The position numbers and the translations under genes are program-made. Source: Condylostoma magnum (taxonomy: Eukaryota; Ciliophora; Heterotrichea; Heterotrichida; Condylostomatidae). From it: a DNA stretch of 64,000 nt. The notes beneath the pieces are model-generated. The model had not been told where the DNA came from. It saw only the letters and a program-made list of their open reading frames with translations, and ran no database searches. Shown here in pieces: positions 47,552 to 58,631 of this stretch. The stretch spans positions 1-64,000 of the forward strand of contig CAKKTI010000076.1 in assembly GCA_920105805.1 (NCBI GenBank), written 5' to 3'. The first letter of the stretch is position 1, and each line of letters begins with the position of its first letter.

Positions 47552-48298
47552 TTAACTATCAATTATACTCTCTAAATGCTTCTTGAACTTAGTAAACCAG
47601 CTCTTCATTTAACCTATAACCAAAGTTTGCAGCATTGCTGCTGGTTTGTTAAGATTCATGTCAGTTTGTGATATTTATATAAGCTGTATTGAACCCTCAA
47701 TCTTCTTAATGATTGTTTGGGCAAACCAAGTTCAGCCCCTCTCGAAACCGGTTTGTAACGGATGATCAACTGAGTAATACACCACCATTATTTCGTTGTC
47801 CCTCTTCAAAGTGTACTGAATTTTCATGAAATCTCTGTTAGATAAAGGAAAAGGCATTTTTACCCTTGTGTAAACTTTTGATAAGCCGGTATTTAAATTT
47901 TCCGTTTCCATGTGCATTATAGAAGTATCTCACCTTTTCCTTTAGTCAAACTCAGTCAGAGATTGATATATTTAATCTAAGGTGTATTTATCCTCAAATG
48001 TTAGATCTAATCACACTACCGCTGTGTCCTAGTCATAATTCGATCCTTAAAGTTGATAAATTGAGCTCTGTTCACTTTAAAATACCGTCTTTCATTATGA
48101 GTCTTACAGCTTTGTACAGTAATTAACAACCTCTAATGCTTTTTCATCCGTTATCCAGTCTTCTATTGTCTCCCCACGAGTTGATTTAGCTTAATCAAAT
48201 TCTGATCATTGGTTTGTGTCTTGGGATTTTGTCTCAGGTTTGATCATTCGTTTTCTAATTCTAGATTTAGATGCTTTTTAGCTAGTACAGCACCCCAT
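47552..48298 (-). CDS. START-domain protein, probably N-myristoylated
   Basis: 248 codons. It starts MGCCTSQKASKSRIRKR, a myristoyl/palmitoyl-type N-terminus with a basic patch. The rest is a START (StAR-related lipid transfer) fold: YTRVKMPFPLSNRDFMKIQ, the VVYYSVDHP strand, FERGWTWFAQTI, then a C-terminal helix (LNKPAAMLQTLVIGQMKSWF). It would bind a lipid or sterol at a membrane. Stop TAA 47552. Confidence 0.8.
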
Positions 48299-48643
48299 TT
48301 AAACGAATTTTATTGTTTGTGTACCAATTATTCAAGAATTTACGATGGTTTTATTACAGTTTGTACTTCTGAAGGAAATGTGATTGGGAAATAGAGTTAA
48401 GCTAACTTATTTTGCTTATATATAGAAAAACATTAATTAATTGTTAGAATTAAGAACTTGATATACAAGAGATTATAGTCAAGTCTGCTAGCTTAATAAG
48501 TGCTGTTGTGAGGAAAGGATTTTATATAAATAATACAATTAATATATATTGAGACATGCAAAAATTTATGAAGTTTTAATAATACATTTAACCTTGAAAG
48601 TCTAACAAATACAACCTTATTTTCCCAATTTCATAAAAATTAA
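48299..48643. other. AT-rich divergent intergenic region
   Basis: About 345 bp between the START gene and the divergent pseudokinase gene. Low GC; no convincing gene or RNA seen. Confidence 0.45.
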
Positions 48644-50827
48644 ATGGAATCTAGTATAATGGACTATATAGATGAGTAAATACATGAATCCAAATGAAAT
48701 AAGATTTATAATAGCTTTTCCCCTCAATTCCAGATGCTAGGTAACTTCGGATTTGTTCGTAATATTAGCTAAAATTAATCATGAAATTGCTCTTATCATC
48801 TGCAGATGTTATCAAAAGATCATATAATTCTAGCAGCTAAGCTTAATCATAAATTTTAATAGATATTTGATATAAAGTAGCTCTGAAGTTTAATAAATAG
48901 ATTTAATCAAAAGCTCAATTACATCAAAATCTAATTAAGTTTCATAGAAACAAATGATAATTTTTAATAAATTTGCCTAACAGCTTATAATTTATTTTTA
49001 GTAAAGCAAATGGGCTAGGTATTAGATACTAGGAAAATTACTGCTATATTCGATATTATTGCAAAACTATTTAAGGTTTTTCTAAGCTAGTAAATTAAAG
49101 TTTAGAGTTTAGAATAAGGAATCGGGTTTAATAAAGTATTTAATCTCCTTAGAAGGTTTAAGTTTTAAAAAATAAACCCAAGATAATCAAAGGACAGAAA
49201 GTCTTTGATAATTGCCTTAAGAATAGTAGAGTAAACTGAGGCTGAATTTAAAAACTATCCTTTGATATTTGATACTTTTAGAGACAGAATAACAGTGAAG
49301 ATAATATTTGCCTAATCCAATAAACCTTATATAGTTCAAGATAATTAGTTTAGTTCTTGCATTGATTACATAAATTGATTAAATTGTTAATAAGACATGA
49401 TAAGGATAACAATCACCGAAAGAAGAATAATAGAATTTGATATTAATATATTATATTCACTAATGGATTATAGATGCATTATGAAGTAGGTTGATACAAT
49501 GATATGGCGAATAAAACAAGAGTTTGTAAGATTTTAAGAATAATTTATAAATATTGCATTATATAGGCCTGTTGTGTATTATAAAGAAGAAACTGATGGC
49601 TTTGAGAAGAAGTAGATTTAATATATTTATCAATAATCCGAATTTGAGCATGAGTAAATGATATTAAACTAAATAGAAGAAAAAAAAAGCTTATTTTGCC
49701 TAAATAAATGAAAGGATTATTAATGAAAGATTAAGCTGAAATTTAAAATCCCTAAATAAAAGTAAAGAGCTATCAAAAATGATAAAATCAGTAAAAGTGA
49801 TATCTTTAATTTAATCAAATTCAAAGATTAATTAGACAAAACTAACTTAAAACTGAAGATGCTTTACCCATATGAGATTTTTACTACTTAAAATAACTAA
49901 TTTTGCTACATACCAAAACGATTAATTACATCAAATCTAGATTTAAATTACGAAAAAGATGACTCTATAACAACCTTTTTGATAGATCAAATAAAAGCAT
50001 AAGATTAAGCTAAGAATAATAAATCAATGATAAATTAAATCAATTTGTAGGATGATAAAATATAATTAAGCTCGAATTGACCAGAAGAGTTAAAATACAT
50101 AAGAATTTCTAACCTCAAACTAAGGCTTATTAGCTAAGACAATAGTATTAAAAGCTGGAAAAAAGCCTCTAATAAATATACGATAAATCCTTATATGCAG
50201 TATGATTAATACCTAGCTGTAACGTATTACCAATAAACACTTGATTAAATCTGTTATGAGTATAATAAAGAAAGGATATTAATTGCAATAGAATACGCCA
50301 AAGGCTTAGAATTTATGCATGATAGAAGTCTGAGTTTTGGAGCAATTAGTCCTTAATCTGTTGCCCTAATTCATTGCAATAAAAGCTTAGCAAGTGCAAA
50401 ATTAATGAATGTGAAATTGTAGAAGGGCTCTTTTTGGTATGATATATACAAAAGATCAGACAAATAGGAAAATACTATACAAATAAACAAAAAGATAACT
50501 GATTTGTATTGATAATAAAAAGAATTGAGTAAATAATAAAGCAATAAAGCACTCTAAAAGGATGTTTTAGTTTTTGGATATTTACTTTATTATATTTTTA
50601 TAGAATAAGACATAGAAGAGTTTAATCCAATATTGCGTCCTATTATACCTGCCGAGTTTGAATAATAAAACCAAAGATTAGTATCTATTATAAGGACCTG
50701 CTGAGTCTATAATTCAGAATTAAGGCCGAAAATGAGTTATATTAGATAACAACTCGAAACATGCCAAAAACCAAAAGATAATTCAAGTAGTTAGCAAAAT
50801 TAAAATTCTTTGGAAAAGTTGGGCTAG
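48644..50827 (+). CDS. pseudokinase with long N-terminal helical region
   Basis: 727 codons to TAG 50825; TAA 50858 is an alternative end. The first 470 residues are helical, Gln/Lys-rich and unassigned. The C-terminal part matches the kinase C-lobe: IAIEYAKGLEFMHDRSL, then SFGAISPQSVAL in place of HRDLKxxN, VLVFGYLLYYIF for the αF region, and IIRTCWVYNSELRPKMSYI, which is the TKL-type CW...RP signature. The HRD Asp is absent and no DFG is seen, so catalysis is unlikely. In-frame TAA/TAG are unusually dense. Confidence 0.65.
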
Positions 50828-50840
50828 GCATTCTGTTTAT

Positions 50841-51375
50841 ATGCGATGCTAAACTTGTAACGGATTTTCTTAAAAGGTGATTTGTCTTGAGTATATCTAG
50901 CCCAGGTTTAAACCCTTTTCTTTATTCTGGGGATTCTATAACCAATTAGTCTTTATTGTTTTCAAATCTTTACAAAAATTAACTTAACTGCCAGTTATTT
51001 TACTTGAATCTACGATGTTATTACTATTTTTTAAAGTAATTTGTAGATATAGAAGGTCTTAGATTATATACTACCAGTTAAGATTAAGCATTAATAGATT
51101 AGCTAAAAAACTTCTAAATTTCATATCTTCGTTTTTTAGTTTATGAACTAATAGTATTTAACTTATAAACTTTTAAAAACTTTTCTTTATCTTTTCTAGC
51201 TTAATCAATATCAATTACTCTCCTAGTTTTTATCTTAGGAATTTTCTTCTATACAAAAGACTCTTTTCCTCTTATTTAATATCATTTCTACGGCACACTA
51301 CTAATCCATTAAACACTCAATCTCTATGATGTTCTAACCTTAGCCCTTTTCCTATACACAGCTTCCATATATTAA
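50841..51375 (+). CDS. small polytopic membrane protein (one 16-nt intron)
   Basis: 172 codons after removing the intron at 51139-51154. It starts MRCQTCNGFSQK with a CxxC, followed by about four hydrophobic segments (FWGFYNQLVFIVFKSL, LESTMLLLFFKVIC, ITLLVFILGIFFYT, VLTLALFLYTASIY). It ends with tandem TAA TAA, 3 nt before the TMEM222 ATG and in frame with it. Without the intron the two halves are in different frames. Family not recognised. Confidence 0.6.
51139..51154 (+). other. 16-nt GT-AG spliceosomal intron
   Basis: GTTTATGAACTAATAG. Removal in phase 1 joins two hydrophobic halves that otherwise lie in different frames and makes the gene a whole number of codons. Confidence 0.65.
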
Positions 51376-51381
51376 TAAATA

Positions 51382-51927
51382 ATGAAGCGAACTTATAAGG
51401 AGTAAAATGACTTTGACTATGAAATTGATATAAAGTCTAATCGATTTCCTTACTGTGTAGTATGGACACCTCTACCACTAATAACTGCCTTGCTTCCCTT
51501 TATAGGCCATACTGGCATTTGTACGGATGAAGGAGTTATTCATGACTTTGCGGGGCCTTATGTCGTAAGTGTTGATGACATGGCCTTTGGAAATCCGACA
51601 AAGTATGTGTAAATTGAGCCTAAAAAGCCTTAAAATTGAAATTAAGCTGTGTTTAAAGGAGATGAGAAATATAAAAATGAAGTGCATAATTTGTTTTGTA
51701 ATAATTGCCATAGTCATTGTGCTTATGTTTTAAGCTAAGCAGGAGAGGGTACTTGAAATATGGTAAGACTTTGGTGGCTGGTTAGTACTAGAAGCAAGTA
51801 TGTTAGTTGGATGGGAATGTTCAAGACTTATATTGGAGCTCTGATATTTTGGGGGTTTATTGCGTTTTTATTATTCGGAGTTAGTTAGTTTAATCGAGAG
51901 TTTTATTCCTAGTATATAGATTTTTAA
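51382..51927 (+). CDS. TMEM222: TMEM222/RTE1-like (DUF778) membrane protein
   Basis: 181 codons. Diagnostic motifs are [47 protein letters not shown] and the Cys/His cluster [16 protein letters not shown], followed by a C-terminal TM ([17 protein letters not shown]). This is the TMEM222 family, which includes the plant ethylene-receptor regulator RTE1. The end is uncertain: TAG 51910, TAA 51925 or TAA 51967; the last would overlap the convergent channel gene. Confidence 0.88.
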
Positions 51928-51954
51928 GCAATGTATAACAGAAAAATGTTAAAT

Positions 51955-54645
51955 TTATCTTCTATCTAACTTAAAAGGTGTAGTTTTATAATAATCATCC
52001 ATCGTGCCAACAAACTCCTCTTTTCCTTCTCTCATAATCTTTCTTTACTCAAAATATGTATAAATTTTACTCATACACATAACATTCTATCGTGATTTTT
52101 CCTTTAATATATTTATCTATGTATTAAGCGTCTACAAATCCTCAGCTTCCTTACTCTTTTACTAATCCTCTAAAATTTATCTAGCATATACACTCTTTTA
52201 TCTTGAGCTTTAAACAGCTAATGATTAGAACAAATGTGCAATCATCGGTACGTTTAATAATTTTCTAATACGATTATCACAAATTATTCTTAAAACTGAT
52301 GCTCTAAACAAGCAGCGTAGTCATTCCTAATTCCTAGTATTCGCAAGTACTGGATCCTCATCAAATGCGTATTCATAGTCTGCTATAACATGAGGAACAT
52401 TATTAGCTCAATTTTCTAGTTTCTGAAATCTCAAATTTAACTCGGTATCTTTTTTTCTCATACTTTGCAATGTTTATCGAGGGATTACCATACAATAGGT
52501 TCTTTCTAACGCTTTGATTTATATTGACGTTGGCTCTGTTAGAAGCATACTGTAAGACCCGATCACTGATCCAGCTCCCAGGTGGTCTAAATCAATTTCA
52601 ACGCAGTATTAGCCCAGTATATTGTCTTAACCATCCACCTCACTAGAGTGAATTGCTCCATTTATGCCAGCAACACCCATAATAGGTATCATGTCAGTAT
52701 ATTTTTTAATTCTTGTATTAAATGCAGTTTCTTGCATGCTCCATAAGTCACTAAATCCTTGGTTTTTAGCTCTATTTGTATTATAGTAAATATTGTTATG
52801 TAGCTCAGTTAGACCAGTATCATTTATTGTACAAGTAGCATCGGCTTTACCTTTTCTTATTATGATTATCTCATTTTAAATGCTGCCTGGCTTGACGATA
52901 TAATCTCCGGCTTCATACTATGCAGGCTTCATGCTAAACATTATATCAAATAAAATTCTCTTTTTAAGTTTTTGCAGTCCAGGAATCCGCCTCAAAGCAT
53001 GCATTAGAAATTTTATATTGTTATCTCTATAGCAATACAACTATTATCTAAAAATTGACTTGCTTGTACTATAAATACTTAGCATTTAATTAAAGTCCTT
53101 TTACATCATTCTACCTAGGATTGAGTATTTCAATGCATTAACTGTAGCAGTCCGAGGGAAATTTGTAAGTAGGGAAATTTCTCCAAAGTACTAGCCTTCT
53201 GTTAGTCTTATAGCTGATTTTACTTAATTTCTTATATCACGGACAAATACCTCACAGTGCCCTCTTGCTATAAAGTACAGAGCTTTATCAGTTTACTCGT
53301 CTCCTTGTCTTATTATATTTTATTCTGGTTTGTAAAACTGAGGCTGTAAGCTTCTTATGATGAAATCGATTAAATTTGTTTACTCGATTTAAAATTGAGG
53401 ATTGTCTTATATAACCGCATCGAATAAAAAACGCAGAACTTTGTCATAAAGACTTGGAGAAATGTTTCTTTTGAAAACTGTGAAGTCTTCCATTGTGCCT
53501 AAACTATCTTCTGTGAAAATGAGGTAATCTTAGATCTTCTGTTAAAGATTTTCTGGTAAAGACATATTCTTCATGGCATTATTAACCGTATTCTAAGCTT
53601 CCTGAAACTTAGTTCCTCGTATATTCATATTACTCATTAAAACAGCCATATCTCCAAACATAACAGCAGTGATGATAGCTCCAAAAATAATCATGAAACT
53701 GCCAAATGAAGCATGAAGAGAATGTCTTGGTCCAATATCCCCGCCAGTCAATAGCAAAATGGAATAATAAAATGCCATTCAATACTAATAAAATAAGGAC
53801 ATATCGTAAATATTAGTTTCAACATACATAAAATCAGTTGGAGGTATTCACTTTTCATCATACCTTGCTACAATCCACCATGCACAAGCTACCAAGTGAA
53901 TATACATTAAAATAAAGAAAAACAATTACACAATCCTGATGGCCATTTTCACTTCTCCTTTAGATTTTGAAAACTTTATTAAATGATTCAGCCTAGAAAT
54001 TCTGTATAACTTTAAAAGACTAAGCATTGTAATAAAAGTATATGGACTTAAATCCCCTCCGGAGTTATTCGCATCATCTAAGTATATAATTAGCTCAGTT
54101 GGAATAGTAGAAAGTAAATCAATTCAGAACTTTCCCATTATATAATTCCTAAAAATTAGTTTCTTATTAAAAATTTCATCTCCTGTAATTGAACTGTAAA
54201 AGGTTGTTTTAAAATTAAAATAGATATCAAGTCCAAAAAATCCATCAATGATAGTATCAATTATTATTGTTTCAACACCTTTAAACTCAAAATTAAAGCC
54301 TATTTGCAAAGGAGTATAAAAGCAATTTCATGCAGAGAGAAGCATTACAAATAGGTCTCAATTCATTCTTTTAGTATCAGTTAACCTGTAAACACTCGAT
54401 TTTTTCTTTTTATGCTAAATACTTGGATGTTTATATATATCTTTTGCCTCTGAGTCCATATAAAGGGAATGGAAGGGAACTATTTGATCTTAATTTGAAT
54501 CAAAATCAATTATTTCTGGTAAACCTTTAGGTATTTTCTCCCTGGCTTCTTTTCTTCTTTTGATAATTCCTTCAATAGTAGGCTCAACCTAAGCTGTGGA
54601 CCTAATTGGAGAAATTAAAAAATCATTTTCACTTGCAGTTTCCAT
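51955..54645 (-). CDS. cyclic-nucleotide-gated-like cation channel, two CNBDs
   Basis: 896 codons, paralogous to the gene at 21212. S1 starts near WDLFVMLLSAWNCFY and S2 near IIDGFFGLDIYFNF. S3 is GKFWIDLLSTIPTELI. S4 is a weakly charged LLKLYRISRLNHLIKF. The pore reads SILLLTGGDIGPRHS, again without GYG. S6 ends FGDMAVLMSNM. The first CNBD has GQYFGEISLLTNFPRTATV; a second CNBD-like barrel follows (AGDYIVKPGS...IIIIRKGKADAT). The C-terminal 100 residues are helical. TAA 51955 ends it. Confidence 0.88.
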
Positions 54646-54769
54646 TTAAATAAATATACTACTTATAAGGGTTCATTTATGCATGTTAAGTATTTGAGAA
54701 CTTCATGAAAAACATTAAAAGAGGATAGATTTAGCTTATATATAACTTTTACTAATAATTAAAATATAA

Positions 54770-55096
54770 ATGAATCTAAGTGCTGATAGTCACGGATTTT
54801 GAAGAAGATCATCGAATGATTTTAATATTGTTTAAAATTATCCAAAAGATCCATTATACAGGAAGATTCCTTTGTTGAACAATGGGCAAATCCTAAAACA
54901 TATTGATGTTTTTACCTAAAATAAATTTCTTAAACTAAGCGGAGAACCTTTGACTAATAAAGGCAGGAAATTATATAAAAAGCTGGAATCGATTCCTATG
55001 AGGTAGAGAAGAGACTTTGTTAAAAGTGTAACTTTTAGAAGAAAATAAGTGAGTTCTCCTTTTAGAAGAAGATACTTAACCAGATCTAATTACTGA
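54770..55096 (+). CDS. small basic protein
   Basis: 108 codons, MNLSADSHGFWRRSSNDFN to TGA 55094. Arg/Lys-rich (SIPMRQRRDFVKSVTFRRK, SSPFRRRYLTRS), with no recognisable domain. If TGA reads as Trp it ends at a TAA about 35 nt later. Confidence 0.55.
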
Positions 55097-55191
55097 AAAT
55101 TAAGTAAATTAACTATTGATTGTTAATATTGTATGTAAAGGGGTTACTTGTATAAAATTGTTTATCTTATTATCTTTCTCAATATATAAAT

Positions 55192-56262
55192 ATGTCGCAT
55201 ACTCATCAACGACTTTAAAAACAATCAAATGGCGAGCAATCACCTACACTGAATATTAGACTGTAACTAAATAAGTCTTTTACATAGCTAGGAAATATTG
55301 CATGTGGGTAAGGGAGCCCAAAAGCTCCTGTAAGAGCCTCTCATATCAATAATAATTTTAAGAGATAATTTATCAAAAGGAATTCACAGCCTTATTGTAA
55401 ACAAAAGGAGAAAAGAAGCAGTTCAGGATAAAGAAGGCTATAAAAGTCTGTTTCTCTTAAAAGCTTAAACTCAACCCTATAAGTTTTCCAGATTAATAAA
55501 AGCAAACAATTTTAAAAAGATAAAAAATACTCCTAGAATTCTTAATAAAAACTGTCCAGTGAAAATTATACATTAAACACTGGAAAATTCAATAGATTTA
55601 TTGATAATTTCAACACAGAGCTATAAAACTGCATTAGTTCAAATATAAATGAAAGATATCAAGTAATTATTAAAAACTGCAAGAAAGGAATAGTAGATGT
55701 TCCCTAAATTAAGGCAATATTAAAGATATTTTATAAGGAAATATCTAGGTTAATAGGTAATTTAGACTAAGATAATAATAAAAGTAATTAAATCACTATA
55801 TTGAGATAGAATATATAAAAGGTAAGCGAGTAAGCCAATTAAAAGCAACTTTTATTACAAAGATAATAATTATAGTATCAGAAGGACATAGATTATTTAT
55901 AAAACTAATTAAAAAGTAATTAGTAAAGACTGAAATCTACTGAAAAAAGTTGTGAAAAGTTATAATGGAAAAATTCACAACTTCAAGATGCTATTAGTAA
56001 AATGACAAATAACAGCTTTAATTAAAAAAAATAAAACTTATTAGAAATGACCTAATAAGATAATAAATAATTAGAGAAACAACAACTAAGTATTATCTAA
56101 GATAGCTAAAACAACAGTAGAAGATCTCCTCTCCCCAAACTAGAATTACAAAATGCATAGAATCAATAAAGTTTTCATACCGAGTTTTTAGAAAAGGCTG
56201 AAGAGTTCTCATAATCATGGAGAAATCAGCTATTTAAAGAAGAGTCTAAATTTGTAAGTTAA
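55192..56262 (+). CDS. coiled-coil protein
   Basis: 356 codons. A basic Ser-rich N-terminus (MSHTHQRLQKQSNGEQSP) is followed by a folded helix (RFIDNFNTELQNCISSNINE) and a long Gln-rich coiled coil (residues about 210-310). TAA 56260-56262 directly abuts the convergent stop. Possibly centrosomal or cortical; no family assigned. Confidence 0.65.
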
Positions 56263-58521
56263 TTATGTTATTCTATTTAAACTAGTATTTTGCAATGCAA
56301 TTAGACTAGATAGATTTGCTTTAGTATTAATCTTCTTTTTTGTAATTCCTTGTGAATATATAGGTTTTGGTATTATTTTGCTATTATTAGGAGTACTATT
56401 AAGTAAAACATCATATTTTTTCTCTATATTGATGTTTTTGCCTTTTATCTTTGCAAAGAGCTCTTGAAATACCTAATCTCTGTGTTTATATGTATTAATA
56501 ACTGTATTTAATCCATTCACAGCTTCTATTAACTAGCTATTCTCAGCTAAAATAGGCTTAAGGTCTTTACTTTACGCTATCTTGCAAATATCATTGTTTT
56601 ATTATATAATTTTATCCATTTTCAAAGCTTACTTAGTAATATTCTCCTATAGTTATCTTATTAACTCTTCCTACTAATTGCTTTAATGAGTAAAAGAATT
56701 CACTTCATAGTCATAATTTAGTATTAAATCCTTTTAGTACTTAATATAATCATCATAACCTTTTTTAATTACTTTTAGAACCCCAGTCAAAGGAGTAGTC
56801 TATTGAATTATCTAATTAAATGCTTCCACATATACCTTAAAGCATTATTGTATACAGTTATCCTTTTAACACTAAGCCTTAATATTATCCATTACTTATT
56901 TACTTTATACTAGAAGTTAATTGAATAATTCAGACCCATTTCTGTCAATGTTCTTTACTTATTTTTTTATCATAGGTGGTTTATACCGAGATTAACTTCT
57001 TGACAAATTTAAAGATTTATGTTAAACCTTTACTCTATAAGCCTTTAAATTAGCCTAGGTCTGATTTCTATCATTGATTCTTTTAAAAAGCACACAGTCT
57101 GATTTTAACCCTTTTTGCATTTTCTAAATACTAACTAATCTATTAAATTTCATAATTCTTGAATTCTTGTAAGGTGGCCCTAAAACTACATAATCAGCTT
57201 CTAATCCAACCACGAGATCAACTAAGAAATCATCCCATGACTCATTTGAGCTTTCTCTTATAATAATTTTTATTCCAAATCGTTTACACAGCTTTTTAAA
57301 CTCAACTAATTAAGACAGTAACAAATTCTAGGGAAAACTAATCAAACTTGGCTTAAAATTAGCCACGGGTTCCTAATCTTCTTCTTATTACTCAGCAGGA
57401 CTTTCTAAATATTATTAAAGCACAGCAACATTTCCTTAGAATTACCTTTACATACATATTTGCACTCTTTCTCCCATTTTCTCCTACAGCATCCCTAAAT
57501 CACCCAAAGCCATCGGGTCTTCTAAAACTCCGATGAACGGCTTATCATTTACCAATTTAGCAAAATACTCCGCAGTTTGATTAGAGTCTAATGGCTGTTT
57601 TGCACCATCTACCTCATATTTACCCTAATCCTGTATATAATAATCCTCCATATTACAGTCAATAGCTAGCATAAGCTCTTATCCTAATTTAACCCCAGTC
57701 TAATTCCCAGCATCTTCTAAAATTTTAAAACAATCTGCTATAGTATCCCCAGGTGCCTAGAACCCTCCACTTGATTACTACCTAATAGCATTTTCCCCTC
57801 CTTTTCCCGTAGCAATTATTTTTCTAACTCCATCTACATAAGTTCTCACTTTACTGTAATACTCCCCTACCTACATTTCATCTCCGGGATACACATAAAA
57901 CTTGCTGAATTTTACCTTTGACCCCAGTGCCTTTCCTCCGTATAAAACAGGTATAAGAGGAAGAGGTGTTTTTGCTATGCTTCACTCTCGCTTCTAAGTC
58001 ATCTACCCAATATACTGATATAAAGGCCGTTGTATAAAATATGCTGCTGCTTTACAAGCAGCAAAAGAAGCTGCAATGCATACATTTGTATATCGTTATT
58101 AACTTACATTTTAATCAATAGTCCTTTACTCGGTAATAGTAATTCCTGAGCCCTCCAGACTATTAATGGCTTATACAGCTTAGCCTAGTCCTTCTTTATG
58201 TTCTTCATCATCATATAAGCTTTAATCGTTATCATCCGGGGAAAAAATGAAATTTGGTCCTGGGTATTCTAATCCTTTATTAGAACAAACAGCATTGACC
58301 ATCATCATTGGGCCTGTTTCTGTTTAAAACTAATTACTTTAAAATCGTATAAGAGCAGGAGCTTCAGTACTAAGCTAGGAAAAGTAACCTCCAAGATAAC
58401 TGTAAGCATCAGGAGGACGTTGTCTTAGTACTTAGTTCACTGCTGCTGTTACTGTATCTTCTATAGAAAATTTATTCATATATTCTCTTACCTCTTGCGA
58501 TATAAGTGGAGAGTCCGACAT
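56263..58521 (-). CDS. ENO4: enolase-4-like pseudoenzyme with coiled-coil tail
   Basis: 752 codons. The N-terminus (VTAAVNQVLRQRPPDAYSYL) looks like a RIIα/DPY30-type docking module. The enolase fold follows: VCIAASFAACKAAAYFIQRP, LPLIPVLYGGKALG, VKLGQELMLAIDC, PFIGVLEDPMALGDLG, KIIIRESSNESWDDFLVDL and DYVVLGPPYKNSRIMKFNRL. The loop carrying the catalytic Lys (LLLKVNQIG in enolase) reads LISFPQNLLLSQ, so 2-phosphoglycerate dehydration is unlikely. About 250 helical residues follow. ENO4 homologues are sperm/flagellar proteins. TAA 56263 is the stop. Confidence 0.78.
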
Positions 58522-58631
58522 AGTTTTAATTTTACTAAAATTAATAGATATTGTATGTATAATTAAAGCTTTAACACGTTTTTATTCTCTGTGATTCGTA
58601 AAACTTCACATTTTATATAATTTTTGTTTAG

